Source: Pseudobacteriovorax antillogorgiicola
GTDB lineage: Bacteria; Bdellovibrionota_B; Oligoflexia; Oligoflexales; RGVZ01
Assembly: GCA_945898195.1 (NCBI GenBank)
Contig: CAMDHM010000030.1
Coordinates: 1-37,270 of the forward strand
Length of the DNA: 37,270 nucleotides
Direction: 5' to 3'
Shown: positions 1 to 7,599 of the stretch, in pieces
How the letters are laid out: every line of letters starts with the position of its first letter
Position numbering within the stretch: the first letter of the stretch is position 1
Position numbers and translations under genes: made by a program
Notes under the pieces: generated by a model
The model's input: the letters and a program-made list of their open reading frames with translations, nothing else
Database searches by the model: none
Told to the model about the DNA's origin: nothing

Positions 1-149
1 CAAGATTCAGCATTTTTGAATACATCGAAGTGTTTTACAACCGGCAAAGAATCCACTCGGCACTTGGCTACGTCACGCCGGAGTGTTATGAGCGCCAACT
101 GCTATCGAAATGTGCTTAACCGAGAGTCCGTTTTAGGCGGGGAAGATCA
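1..149 (+). mobile_element. 3' end of an IS3-family insertion sequence
   Basis: The window opens inside an insertion sequence. The last codons of an IS3-type OrfB are followed, 30 bases after the stop codon, by a probable right terminal inverted repeat at about 126-149. It has the usual look of such ends: a TCC, a short T run, a G-rich block and a final CA. Beyond 149 the reading frame of an unrelated secreted protein begins abruptly, which marks the insertion boundary. The left end lies outside the window, so element length, target-site duplication and the exact terminal base cannot be confirmed. Confidence 0.75.
3..119 (+). CDS. IS3-family transposase OrfB, C-terminal end (partial)
   Basis: This is the C-terminal tail of a DDE transposase that cuts and joins the ends of an IS3-family element. 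Reading from base 3, the tail contains [19 protein letters not shown] followed by VTPECYE and ends at the TAA at 117-119. The run YNxxRxHSALGYxxPxxYE is the diagnostic C-terminus of IS3-family integrase-core (rve) proteins and includes the region just after the catalytic glutamate. The rest of the protein lies upstream of the window. A longer open frame starting at base 16 overlaps it in another frame; its first part is only a shadow of this transposase. Confidence 0.85.
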   Translation, partial: RFSIFEYIEVFYNRQRIHSALGYVTPECYERQLLSKCA

Positions 150-813
150 CAACGGCAGCCGTATCTTGCATGCGAGCGGACTGTGGTCAAGCAGTACCGA
201 TTGGCAGAAAACGTTGAATCGCAATGGAAACGGATTTACGACCACCAACTTCACGACGCTGACAAACATTGCGGGCCGGGCTTGCCCGGCTAATGGCACC
301 TTGCCAAGCGTTCATATCGACAATGATAACGACGCAAATAAGTTTGCTCCGGGATATTGCCTCTATTACGACGTTGGGGGAGCAGGAGATGGCATGTGGC
401 CTAGTGGGCCGACTCGGGTTAACGCGATTCCTTATGAGGATTACTTGGGTTATCCGTCTGCTCTCGTGAGGGCTGCCGGCAGCGGAGGGGGGGTAAACCC
501 TTCGTGGTATGAAGGCAACGGTAAAACATGTGCAGACAAAGGGATGCGCCTTCCTGCGGTCTTTGAAACAAACACCACAGCCACTACGTCAACCTATTTC
601 CCCACGAACGACGGAACCCCAAGTTTTGCCGGAACCAATGGTGTCCCACCGGCAATTTCGTTCGGCTGCGGTCAGACCGCCACGGCATATTACAGTAATG
701 TCTGGCTGGATTGGTACAACGATTCTAGCTTGGTCGGTTGGCTTAATAATTCTGGGATCGGATATATTGGCAACTGCAGCGATGACGACAGCTATCGCTG
801 CGTCTTACCTTAA
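150..813 (+). pseudogene. C-terminal fragment of an exported protein, cut by the IS3 insertion
   Basis: An open frame of about 220 codons continues from the IS boundary to a TAA at 811-813. It is rich in Asn, Thr, Ser, Gly and aromatic residues, with scattered Cys, as in extracellular or lipoprotein domains. The stretch GKTCADKGMRLPAVFETN resembles the conserved 'C...G.RLPT..E' core of DUF1566 and C-type-lectin/formylglycine-enzyme-like surface domains, and the end (WLDWYND, then GNCSDDDSYRCVLP) fits such a fold. No signal peptide or credible start codon lies on this side of the IS, so I read it as the 3' part of a larger surface-protein gene whose 5' part was separated by the insertion. The family assignment is tentative; truncation by the IS is fairly clear. 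Confidence 0.6.
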
Positions 814-924
814 GTGGATTTACCCCGGCGGGCATCATCACAACTAAAACATTCCAGGACGATCTGGAAGATTTCCCTGGCCTGAGCCGTCGCGGCCCCA
901 TAACCGGTCGGGGAAATCAACGCT

Positions 925-1158
925 TCACCTGCGACCTGGAACGACTTCCAGTTCATAATGGCGACGCATTTCATGGATGACAACACGGTGCACTTTTACA
1001 AAAAGTTTGCGACTGGCTTGCATCCAGTATCGAAGGGGAATGGGAAAACTAAGCACCATCCGTTTCTTACAACTAAACGCCACGACTTTTTCTTGATCAC
1101 AACCCTCACACGTCATGCGAAGAAATCCATTAAGGCCCGTGGCGTGAAGTGACATCAT
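925..1158 (-). pseudogene. Remnant of an IS91/IS801-type transposase with an internal deletion
   Basis: The minus-strand frame first gives a piece of the transposase zinc-ribbon region, GFLRMTCEGCDQEKVVAFSC, which matches the 'F..V.C..C......FSCK.RGFCPSC' pattern of IS91-family proteins. It then jumps directly to MVLSFPIPLRYWMQ, which normally lies some 30 residues further on, after the second zinc-knuckle cysteines. The intervening segment (the GFCPSCGGRRM region) is missing in frame. After about 20 more residues the frame ends, well before the catalytic tyrosines. The element is therefore dead: 77 codons against several hundred in the family. Assignment rests on memory of the family's conserved segments. 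Confidence 0.6.
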
Positions 1159-1255
1159 TGGTCATCCGCTGATATTTGGGGATCTGGCGCTTTCTAAAGA
1201 ACAGATGACGGACGTGGCGCAGAATAATGTTGACGCTTATTGGCGTGTGCACTAA
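1148..1255 (+). pseudogene. Possible amidohydrolase C-terminal remnant
   Basis: A 35-codon frame immediately after an in-frame stop reads SDIIGHPLIFGDLALSKEQ followed by a short helix-like tail and a TAA. The segment resembles the end of metal-dependent amidohydrolase (amidohydrolase_2-type) proteins, where a final helix follows a 'Fg.l.ls.e....i...Na..l' stretch. There is no start codon or ribosome binding site, and the frame is flanked by transposase debris. It could be a chance open frame; I include it because the composition is protein-like and the neighbourhood is full of fragments. Confidence 0.25.
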
Positions 1256-1285
1256 TCCCGGATGAAATCCGAATATATTTCGCGG

Positions 1286-1324
1286 TTCACCGGAAGTCCG
1301 TCTTCTGGACGTGCGTTCGGTGAA
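1286..1324. repeat. Imperfect inverted repeat in the decayed zone
   Basis: Outer arms TTCACCG (1286-1292) and CGGTGAA (1318-1324) are perfect complements, and an inner GTCC/GGAC pair lies between them, giving an interrupted hairpin. No T run follows, so an intrinsic terminator is unlikely. It may be an end of a lost mobile element or chance. Confidence 0.3.
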
Positions 1325-1417
1325 TGGTAGGATCTTTTGCTGCGCTCAGGATGACGGAGGAAGCGGGATCAGGATGACGAATGCAGTCAGGTGCTCGAAC
1401 CGTCTCTGCAGTTAAGA

Positions 1418-1558
1418 GACGAATCTGTGAATGCCGTTAACCGATCACGGGTCGCTGATTTTTGGCATCTTGTCGGACAACTACCGCAAGAAACTGTCGA
1501 CTACGTGCCGAAATTCCTGGCCGCTGTCATCGTCGCGCGCAATATCGATCGTTTTTAA
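1418..1558 (+). pseudogene. Fragment of an MltD-like lytic transglycosylase
   Basis: In the frame ending at the TAA at 1556-1558 the sequence reads ADFWHLVGQLPQETVDYVPK followed by FLAAVIVARNIDRF. This closely matches the end of the SLT catalytic domain of membrane-bound lytic transglycosylases of the MltD type, where the sequence runs 'DFW.L....LP.ET..YVPK.LAA..I.KNP..Y'. The domain start, the catalytic glutamate, the LysM repeats and any signal peptide are absent, so this is a short remnant with no function of its own. Together with the neighbouring transposase and hydrolase pieces it shows that this stretch is decayed DNA. Confidence 0.55.
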
Positions 1559-1604
1559 TTAGAGGGATTCAAGGACCATTGTTCCTCGGATATTCTCGCC
1601 TTAC

Positions 1605-2897
1605 TCACAGCAAAAAACAGGCTGCAGCAATCAGCGTTGGAATCGCTGCCGCAGCAAATAGTTTCCATGGATTAATACCGCCCGACCCATAGCGGTCTTT
1701 AAGGATTGCATATCCGGCAGGGTTCGGCGCATTGGCAATGACGGTCAAGCCTCCGCCGGTTACGGCTCCTGCAACAATCGCATGTTTGGCAGAGTCTGAG
1801 AGGGTGGGAACCTGAGAGGCGAGATAGGTCAAGGCCGCGTTGTCGGTGATGGCTGTTAGGCCAGCGGCACCCCAAAAGAGGGTGCGGTCTCCGGCATTAT
1901 CCAGAAGGGGACGAAGCCACCACTCTTGCTCCTTGCCAAGGACGACGAGTCCAGCCAAGAAAAATGCGACGAGCAGGCTTTCGCGCAGGCGGAGGTGATC
2001 CTGATACTCTCGGGTGATTTCCGTGACACCAAGAAACAGAAGAAGCAGTCCGCTAAAAACGGTCATGTGATGGGCGGTGGCAACCACGGCGGCCAGAAAA
2101 AGAAAATGGATTAGGATCAGCCACCCAGGTGGATGCCCTGGTCCAACCTTGCGTGGGGCTGGTTTTAAGGCCGGCATTTGCGAAAGTTCTTTCCAGAAGA
2201 CGGAGGCGATCAAGGTGGTGTTGATGATGACGGCCAGGGCAGCCCTCCATCCGAAATGGGCAAGCATGTGGGATAAGTCCCAGTTCCACTTGCTGGCCAC
2301 CATAACGACGGGTGGGGCCGCGAAAGGCGTGAGCAGTCCACCAATGGAAATGTTCACGAACAAAAGTCCGATGGTGGCGTACTTGAACGCATCCGAACAT
2401 TTGTTTTTTAGGAGGCGTGCATGGACCAACAGCGCCGTTAAGGTCATCGCCCCTGGCTCTGTGATCAAACTACCCGACAGCGGCCCAGCCGTTAGTAGAA
2501 TCAAAAAAAACGAAGTTGCACCCGGAAGCGGTAATAGCGTGGCGAGGCCTGCGGCAAAGCGTGTCACTAGTTTAGCCGTGAAATTCAGGACTGGGCGCGT
2601 TGAGGAAATGACCATGACGGCGAAGACGAAGGCTGGTTCGGTGAAGGATAGGCTTTCAAGGAATACCGTGGCATTGGAATATCCATGCATCGTGCCAAGC
2701 ATGAGCAGATAAACACCTGCCCAAAGCCCGAAGACGACCTCGACCTCGCCAAGAAAATGCAGCGTATTTTCGGCAAGGCTACCTGCTTGTTGCTTGGCAG
2801 CGAGGCGGTTGAACCAGCTGCTCATAAATGTATGGACAAGGGCGCAGACGAATAGCGCTGTTGCAAGGATTTGGTTGGTATGATCAAGTTGGTTCAC
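1605..2897 (-). CDS. Putative Na+/H+ antiporter (Na_H_antiport_3 family)
   Basis: A polytopic inner-membrane protein of about 430 residues with ten or more hydrophobic segments. It matches the 'putative Na+/H+ antiporter' family (PF07399), recognisable by the conserved intramembrane stretches LTAGPLSGSLITEPGAMT, GGLLTPFAAPPVVMVA, AGLTAITDNAALTYLASQV and GGGLTVIANAPNPAGYAIL. The expected role is cation/proton exchange, but substrate and direction are unproven for this family. I favour a GTG start at 2897 rather than the ATG at 2951: GGGAG lies 5-6 bases before it, the shorter protein begins just before the first membrane helix, and this leaves 66 bp for divergent promoters instead of 12 bp. 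No partner gene accompanies it; the divergent neighbour is a thioredoxin-like protein. Confidence 0.85.
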   Translation of the reverse strand: MNQLDHTNQILATALFVCALVHTFMSSWFNRLAAKQQAGSLAENTLHFLGEVEVVFGLWAGVYLLMLGTMHGYSNATVFLESLSFTEPAFVFAVMVISSTRPVLNFTAKLVTRFAAGLATLLPLPGATSFFLILLTAGPLSGSLITEPGAMTLTALLVHARLLKNKCSDAFKYATIGLLFVNISIGGLLTPFAAPPVVMVASKWNWDLSHMLAHFGWRAALAVIINTTLIASVFWKELSQMPALKPAPRKVGPGHPPGWLILIHFLFLAAVVATAHHMTVFSGLLLLFLGVTEITREYQDHLRLRESLLVAFFLAGLVVLGKEQEWWLRPLLDNAGDRTLFWGAAGLTAITDNAALTYLASQVPTLSDSAKHAIVAGAVTGGGLTVIANAPNPAGYAILKDRYGSGGINPWKLFAAAAIPTLIAAACFLL

Positions 2898-2963
2898 AAA
2901 TTCTCCCGGTGAGCATAATATTCCCTCGAAGTTGTTCAACCGGTCAACCACGCAGGAAATAAA

Positions 2964-3548
2964 ATGTCTTTGACGCCTTCAACGATGCTTCCACTTCAGA
3001 CTAAAGCTCCAACTTTTACCTTGCCTGACACCGATGGCAAGGTGGTCAATGATTCTGATTTTATTGGGGCTCGGGCCTTGCTCGTGATGTTTATTTGCAA
3101 TCATTGCCCCTATGTTAAGCACATTCGAGCTGGCCTTGCGGCGATGGCACACGACTTTGCCAGGCATGGCGTTGCCGTTGTTGCGATTATGTCTAACAAT
3201 GCAGAAAAGTACCCCGATGACCGTCCCGAACTGATGGCCATGGAAAAAAAGTCTGCAGGCTGGGAATTTCCATATTTGTATGATGAATCCCAGAAGGTTG
3301 CGTTGGCCTATCACGCAGCCTGCACGCCGGATTTCTTTTTGTTTGACGGAGATCAGAGGCTAATTTATCGCGGACAAATGGATGACAGCCGCCCCGGCAA
3401 CAATAAGCCTGTGACCGGGGCGGATTTAAGGGGTGCGGTTGCAAAGCTATTCGCTGGTGAAGCCATTGACCCTGCCCAGAAGCCGTCGATCGGATGCAAT
3501 ATTAAGTGGAAACCAGGCAATGAACCAGACTGGTTCAACCGTCGTTAG
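2964..3548 (+). CDS. Thioredoxin-like (AhpC/TSA-type) protein
   Basis: A 194-residue cytosolic protein of the thioredoxin-fold AhpC/TSA superfamily. The N-terminus has the peroxiredoxin-type opening (KAPTFTLPDTDGKVV) and the active-site stretch FICNHCPYVKH carries a CxxC (Cys-Asn-His-Cys), followed by the fold's later strand with its cis-proline context (YHAACTPDFFLFD). This subgroup is common in bacteria and is usually annotated 'thioredoxin family protein'; a thiol-disulphide or peroxide-related role is likely but unproven. No signal peptide is present. The 3' end overlaps the convergent HEAT-repeat gene by 14 bases, leaving no room for a terminator. Confidence 0.85.
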   Translation: MSLTPSTMLPLQTKAPTFTLPDTDGKVVNDSDFIGARALLVMFICNHCPYVKHIRAGLAAMAHDFARHGVAVVAIMSNNAEKYPDDRPELMAMEKKSAGWEFPYLYDESQKVALAYHAACTPDFFLFDGDQRLIYRGQMDDSRPGNNKPVTGADLRGAVAKLFAGEAIDPAQKPSIGCNIKWKPGNEPDWFNRR

Positions 3549-4155
3549 AGGAGGACAGTTTGGCCCAGTATGCTTTGAGGGCTGGGTCCTTGGCAGCAAT
3601 GGCAGCGGCTTGTCGCGTGAAGTCGGCGTGGCCAATTTTTAGCAAAGCATAAAGGGCGCGCTTTTGGACCATCACGGGAGTTTTTCCGCGACGATTGCGT
3701 GGATCTTCAAGCATGGCTATCAGCTTGCGAGAGGCCGCTGGGTCCATGCTTCCTTCGTTGGACTGGCCGATGGCTGAAGCTGACTCGGCGCGGACAACCA
3801 GTGCCTTATCTTCCAATCCAGCTTCAAGCACGCTGGTGCAGAATTGTGGTTGATTGAGTGACTTTGCTGCGCAGAGTTTGATCCAACCCAGGCGCCATTT
3901 CCAATCCCAGTCAGCCAATCGCGTGCCCTTGTGGCTCTGATCGTTCCATAGAGCCTCGGCTTCGTCTCGAGATAGGTCCATGAAACGGGACCATTCGCGC
4001 TGGCCTGGAGCCTTACGGGGGTCCAAAAGCGCGGTCGGCACCTCGGCCTTGGCGGCGGACGGGTAGGGGATTGGCGGTACGGCTGCACGGAGGGGCGCAA
4101 ATGGTAGCGCCTGAACCGCCAAAAATAGCAATGACAACAGATTCTTAGACATCAT
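3535..4155 (-). CDS. Exported HEAT-repeat-like protein
   Basis: A protein of about 206 residues with an N-terminal signal peptide (hydrophobic LLSLLFLAVQALPFAPL, probable cleavage after PLRA). The mature part is Ala-rich and helical: LVVRAESASAIGQ and VQKRALYALLKIGHADF are typical HEAT/PBS-lyase repeat helices. It would act as a periplasmic or surface scaffold; no catalytic motif is visible. Adjacent ATGs at 4155 and 4152 start the signal peptide directly; the GTG at 4170 would add five residues. It overlaps its convergent neighbour by 14 bases and is divergent from the PilZ gene. Function unknown. Confidence 0.65.
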   Translation of the reverse strand: MMSKNLLSLLFLAVQALPFAPLRAAVPPIPYPSAAKAEVPTALLDPRKAPGQREWSRFMDLSRDEAEALWNDQSHKGTRLADWDWKWRLGWIKLCAAKSLNQPQFCTSVLEAGLEDKALVVRAESASAIGQSNEGSMDPAASRKLIAMLEDPRNRRGKTPVMVQKRALYALLKIGHADFTRQAAAIAAKDPALKAYWAKLSSSNDG

Positions 4156-4308
4156 AGATAAGCGGCCCACCGTCTTGATGATCGACCCAATATCGATCCA
4201 ATAATGATACCACGCGAATCATCCTTTCTTGGTCGCATTTTTGAATTTGGGGCCTTACGTAGATCCCTTAAAGCTACGATCTCGCATCCCTAACTATCCG
4301 TAAGAACA

Positions 4309-4324
4309 ATCGATTTTTATCGAT
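4309..4324. repeat. Short inverted repeat upstream of the GYF-PilZ gene
   Basis: ATCGAT, four T residues, then ATCGAT again; the hexamers are self-complementary, so the site is both a direct and an inverted repeat. It lies about 80 bases before the ATG at 4407 in the divergent intergenic region (4156-4406) and could be a regulator site. The evidence is symmetry only. Confidence 0.25.
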
Positions 4325-4406
4325 ACTAAAGTTTTTGTTAAAGCTTTTTTGGTCTGCTCCGAAATGGAAGATGCAAGCGCATCGATTCAACGGAGGGAAT
4401 TGCGCC

Positions 4407-4991
4407 ATGGTTGATCCAATTCATACGTCTGGCAACGAGGCAGTTTGGTTCATGTACGCAGGTGGCGTGCAGCTCGGACCATTCACGACCGAACAAGCAA
4501 ACCAACTGATCGTCCGCAAGGCCGTGTCACCAGATTCATTTGTCTTCCGGGTCGGATGGAAGGATTGGCGGCCAGTGGAGGAATGCCACGAGGAACTCGG
4601 CATAGCGAGTCCGAACGGCGCCGTTGCAACGGAGGCAGGTTTAGCGGAACGCCGTGCCGTTGCCCCACGGGCCTCTGTAGGGGGGCGCGTGGTGATTCAT
4701 AACAACGGAAATCTCACCATCGGCTCGGGGGTTAACATTTCGACCACCGGGATCTTTGTTGAAACCACAGAACCGATTTTCTCTGTGGGAGAGAAACTGA
4801 AAATTTCAGTGAAGGCCGAGGGCATGGATAAACCGTTCAATGCCGTTGCCCAGGTGATTCGCTATAACTCAGACAAGCGCTTTCCGGTGGGCTACGGCCT
4901 GCGGTTCGAGCTGCTTTCTGATCGAGCAAAGACAAGTATTCAGCATTTAGTTGACGAAGCTAATCGCATGCAAATGGCAGATGCCAAGTAA
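4407..4991 (+). CDS. GYF_2-PilZ two-domain protein (possible c-di-GMP receptor)
   Basis: A cytosolic protein of 194 residues. Residues about 10-55 form a GYF_2-type domain (WFMYAGGVQLGPFTTEQANQ, then GWKDWRPVEE), a putative peptide-binding module. Residues about 75-185 form a PilZ domain, seen from NNGNLTIGSGVNISTTGIFV and VGYGLRFELL. The second PilZ signature is present (Asn-x-Ser-x-x-Gly in NISTTG). The first signature, RxxxR, is not intact (RRAVAPR), so c-di-GMP binding is uncertain. The ATG at 4407 has a GGAGG at 4392-4396, better than the ATG at 4335. The next gene starts about 30 bases downstream and may share its transcript. Confidence 0.75.
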   Translation: MVDPIHTSGNEAVWFMYAGGVQLGPFTTEQANQLIVRKAVSPDSFVFRVGWKDWRPVEECHEELGIASPNGAVATEAGLAERRAVAPRASVGGRVVIHNNGNLTIGSGVNISTTGIFVETTEPIFSVGEKLKISVKAEGMDKPFNAVAQVIRYNSDKRFPVGYGLRFELLSDRAKTSIQHLVDEANRMQMADAK

Positions 4992-5024
4992 GAATTTAGG
5001 CGAATGTCGGGAGGGATAAAGACT

Positions 5025-6215
5025 ATGTCAAAACAATCTGGTGGTGCATCTACGTGGCGCATGTGCAAGAGCGTCGAACAAGCCAGGCATCTGATCGATG
5101 TTGGGGTGATCCTTGGATGGAAGGACGGCCGGCACCTGATTGGCAGCTTCAGTGAAAGTGAGCAATCGGAAATCATTTGCCATTTGGTTTCACGGTTGTG
5201 CGAGCGCACGGAAATTCGGCTGTCCCAGGAGATTATTGTCGAGTCCCTGCTCGTCCTCATGGCCAATGCGTCCAGTGAATCTCTGATTGTTGTCATGCTA
5301 GAAGAACTGTTCAGCAATCCGCGATGTGAACTTGCCTGCAAAAACATCATGGAAGTGGTCTTCTCAGCTGAATATGCTGATAAGGGCCATGCCATCGAAA
5401 TTTACAATTTAAGTGTGGTCCTTGTTTGCGAGCTTGGCTTCGCAATCCAAGGTTACGATCGCCAGTTTCCAGGACAGTTGAAGGGTGTTCGTCAACTTTT
5501 GGATCGTGTGGCGACCTATTTGTTGAGCGCCGGAAATTCAAACAGTGATTCGGTAAGGCTGAGCCTTATCCACTATTTCGGCGAGACGGAACAGGGCTTG
5601 GTTGAAAAACCATTTTTCAATCGTGTGATGAATCGTTTTGGACACACGGTCTTGGATCATTTGTTTGCGATGCTTTTTCGGAAAAAAGTCGAGGCGGTTG
5701 CCCTGCAATATCTTTTGGAGAATTTGCCGTTTATTTTGGAGGCTGACCACCATACGCAGTTGATCATCCATGAATCGATCAAGTTTTTTTCATTGAAGAA
5801 TCCAGATCGATTTGGTTTGTTTTTTATCGCGCTTGCGCAACGTGTTGGGGCTTTGCCGCACGAGCAATATCGCTTGGCACATCGCGCCTTGTTGCTGCAG
5901 TTTTCGGCCTTGTTTCGGGTTGTGTCGGAGGTTAACGCCAAAGAGTTGGGGCGCGATCTCGTTATCGGGCTCGGTTATTTAAGGGACGAGCCAACCTTTA
6001 GTTCTGTCATAAGTGAGTTGGAGTCCGACGATCACCTGCGTCCCCAGTTTCGCGAAATGATCCAGAAGCTGATGCATGCGGCATCGAAAAATTTAGACCC
6101 TGGAGACTTAATTACGCTGAAAAACGTCAAACGCGGTCGCAAACCAGCCTTGGCCAGGACCGTAGAGATGGGGACGGTTTCTCAGGTTTCTTTTTTGGCC
6201 CAAGCCGCTAGCTAA
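5025..6215 (+). CDS. Large helical protein of unknown function
   Basis: A protein of 396 residues, almost wholly alpha-helical, with Leu/Ala-rich helices suggesting a HEAT- or TPR-like superhelix (for example ESLLVLMANASSESLIVVML and AVALQYLLENLPFILE). No signal peptide, membrane span or catalytic motif is visible. I do not recognise the family. The ATG at 5025 is preferred to the ATG at 5004 because a strong GGGAGGG lies about ten bases before it. It follows the GYF-PilZ gene closely, so a link to PilZ signalling is possible. Its TAA (6213-6215) overlaps the TAG of the convergent lipoprotein gene (6212-6214). Confidence 0.65.
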   Translation: MSKQSGGASTWRMCKSVEQARHLIDVGVILGWKDGRHLIGSFSESEQSEIICHLVSRLCERTEIRLSQEIIVESLLVLMANASSESLIVVMLEELFSNPRCELACKNIMEVVFSAEYADKGHAIEIYNLSVVLVCELGFAIQGYDRQFPGQLKGVRQLLDRVATYLLSAGNSNSDSVRLSLIHYFGETEQGLVEKPFFNRVMNRFGHTVLDHLFAMLFRKKVEAVALQYLLENLPFILEADHHTQLIIHESIKFFSLKNPDRFGLFFIALAQRVGALPHEQYRLAHRALLLQFSALFRVVSEVNAKELGRDLVIGLGYLRDEPTFSSVISELESDDHLRPQFREMIQKLMHAASKNLDPGDLITLKNVKRGRKPALARTVEMGTVSQVSFLAQAAS

Positions 6216-6778
6216 GGCTTGGCATCGGGCGTTGGTTCGCTTTCCATAACAGGGTCAGGTCCGACGACGCCGGGCTTGGCCTCAATCCTGCCTTCCGTTG
6301 ATAACGGAAAGTCGATGGCGGTCTTGCTGCCAACAACGTCATGGATGTACCAAGTGCCTTTGTCGCGAATCACATTGACCGTGTTGTCCGTTGTGACCAA
6401 TGCGGCCGATTCTGCCGTTACGGGTGCGGTGGCCGATCCCAAATCTGAATAAACTAGGCGGAAAGTGATTTCTGTCTCACGTGGGGTGCGGTCCCGACGT
6501 TCAATCACCGAATAACTTTTGATCGCATACCTCCGGTCGACGTAGGCAGCGACGATGATCTCCTCTGGGGCGGAATCAATGGCCTGACGTAACTTACCCG
6601 TCGTCAGTGATGCCAGTTTTTCACGCTCTCTGGCGTCCTTCATATTGAAGGCAACGTTCAGGTAGGCTTCGACCACTTGGTCTGGCGTCATATCCTTGTG
6701 GCTTAAACCACAAAACTTTGTACAGCCTGCGAGCGCAAGGCACATTGCTGCAAGGCGTGTAATCGTCCTGAAACCCAT
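6212..6778 (-). CDS. Small lipoprotein, unknown function
   Basis: The protein has about 188 residues and starts at the ATG at 6778 with a classic type II signal peptide: RTITRLAAMCLALAGC, where LAGC is the lipobox. The mature part has a helical start (DQVVEAYLNVAFNMKDARER) then a beta-rich domain with a possible NTF2/DUF4878-like look (VIRDKGTWYIHDVVG). The stop of the PLD-like gene lies two bases before this ATG, and the G run at the end of that gene supplies the ribosome binding site, so translation is probably coupled. It is likely the last gene of the mnmG-thyX-rsmB run. The tail is Pro-rich. Function unknown. Confidence 0.7.
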   Translation of the reverse strand: MGFRTITRLAAMCLALAGCTKFCGLSHKDMTPDQVVEAYLNVAFNMKDAREREKLASLTTGKLRQAIDSAPEEIIVAAYVDRRYAIKSYSVIERRDRTPRETEITFRLVYSDLGSATAPVTAESAALVTTDNTVNVIRDKGTWYIHDVVGSKTAIDFPLSTEGRIEAKPGVVGPDPVMESEPTPDAKP

Positions 6779-6780
6779 TA

Positions 6781-7599
6781 TCAACCCCCGTCCGGTGCTG
6801 TTGTCTGATTTTTTCGAATTTTTTCGATTTCTTTCCATTTTAGAGCTTTAGGTAGCTTTTGTGGAAGGCCCTCTGGTCGGGCATGCCCATCCCGGCGATA
6901 TTTGTAAGTTTGATCCGCGGGGCCGTTGGCAACGTGGGGGTGTGAGGCATTCGGTTTGGCGGCTTGGTAGTTTTGAGGAAGCGTCTTGGGGACATTGGCT
7001 TTGCCACCGCGCCCGGAGGTTCCGGCTCGACCGACGGATGGCACGGGGGTCGGTTTTACGTCCAAACCTTCCGCCACCGCAGATTGAAATGCCGCGCCAA
7101 ATTCCTGGGCCTGCGCCGGTGTCGCGTTTCGCAGAACAAAATTATGGCGGTGGGTCATGAAGTCTAAATCGCCATCAATCAGAAATAATTGATTGTCGCT
7201 TAGAATGGCACTTTGCATCGTCGGCATGAAGTTCCGCGGTTTGAGCCACGTCGGAATTTCCTGATTTTTCAAAAATCCTAATCGTGACATGTAGGCATTG
7301 GCCTTGCTGCGGCCAAGCAGCACCTGCACATCAACCCGGCGGTATTTCGCCAGGTGCAGGGCACCGACAACATCGCCATCGGTCAGGAAGTCCGTGCTTA
7401 ACCAGACTCTGGCGTTGGCAGCAGAAATTTTACTGACGACGGAGTTTTTGAGTTCGCTGAAATTGACAAATGGGGTGGCTTCGCCAGACCCTGGATCGGG
7501 GCTGCCCACATCGGCGCGTGCCTTCACTGCGGGACTCGTTCCAATCATGACAAGGGTCGTGATTGCGGCGGCCAGGTTGAAGCTCGGGGGGCTTCTCAT
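6781..7599 (-). CDS. Exported PLD-fold protein lacking HKD catalytic residues
   Basis: The 272-residue protein has a probable signal peptide (residues about 8-28). Residues about 47-175 follow a single phospholipase D-like domain: a first helix and strand (VVSKISAANARVWLSTDFLT), then VDVQVLLGRSKA, then the HKD strand. Where the family has M-H-x-K followed by a strand ending in Asp, this protein has MQSAILSDNQLFLIDGD, so both His and Lys are lost. It is probably a non-catalytic PLD fold. The C-terminal 95 residues are Pro/Gly/basic and look disordered. Its ATG overlaps the rsmB stop (ATGA), placing it in an operon with rsmB; the lipoprotein gene follows two bases after its stop. Confidence 0.6.
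   Translation of the reverse strand: MRSPPSFNLAAAITTLVMIGTSPAVKARADVGSPDPGSGEATPFVNFSELKNSVVSKISAANARVWLSTDFLTDGDVVGALHLAKYRRVDVQVLLGRSKANAYMSRLGFLKNQEIPTWLKPRNFMPTMQSAILSDNQLFLIDGDLDFMTHRHNFVLRNATPAQAQEFGAAFQSAVAEGLDVKPTPVPSVGRAGTSGRGGKANVPKTLPQNYQAAKPNASHPHVANGPADQTYKYRRDGHARPEGLPQKLPKALKWKEIEKIRKNQTTAPDGG

Noticed and set aside
16..149. Upstream part of the long frame starting at base 16
   Set aside because: It overlaps the transposase tail, which reads convincingly in another frame; only the part after the IS boundary is protein-like.
1340..1381. Repeated AGGATGACG near 1350 and 1371
   Set aside because: Short imperfect repeat with no partners or symmetry; likely chance.
1462..1692. Plus-strand frame of 76 codons in the decayed zone
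   Set aside because: It overlaps both the MltD-like fragment and the antiporter end and has no protein-like features.
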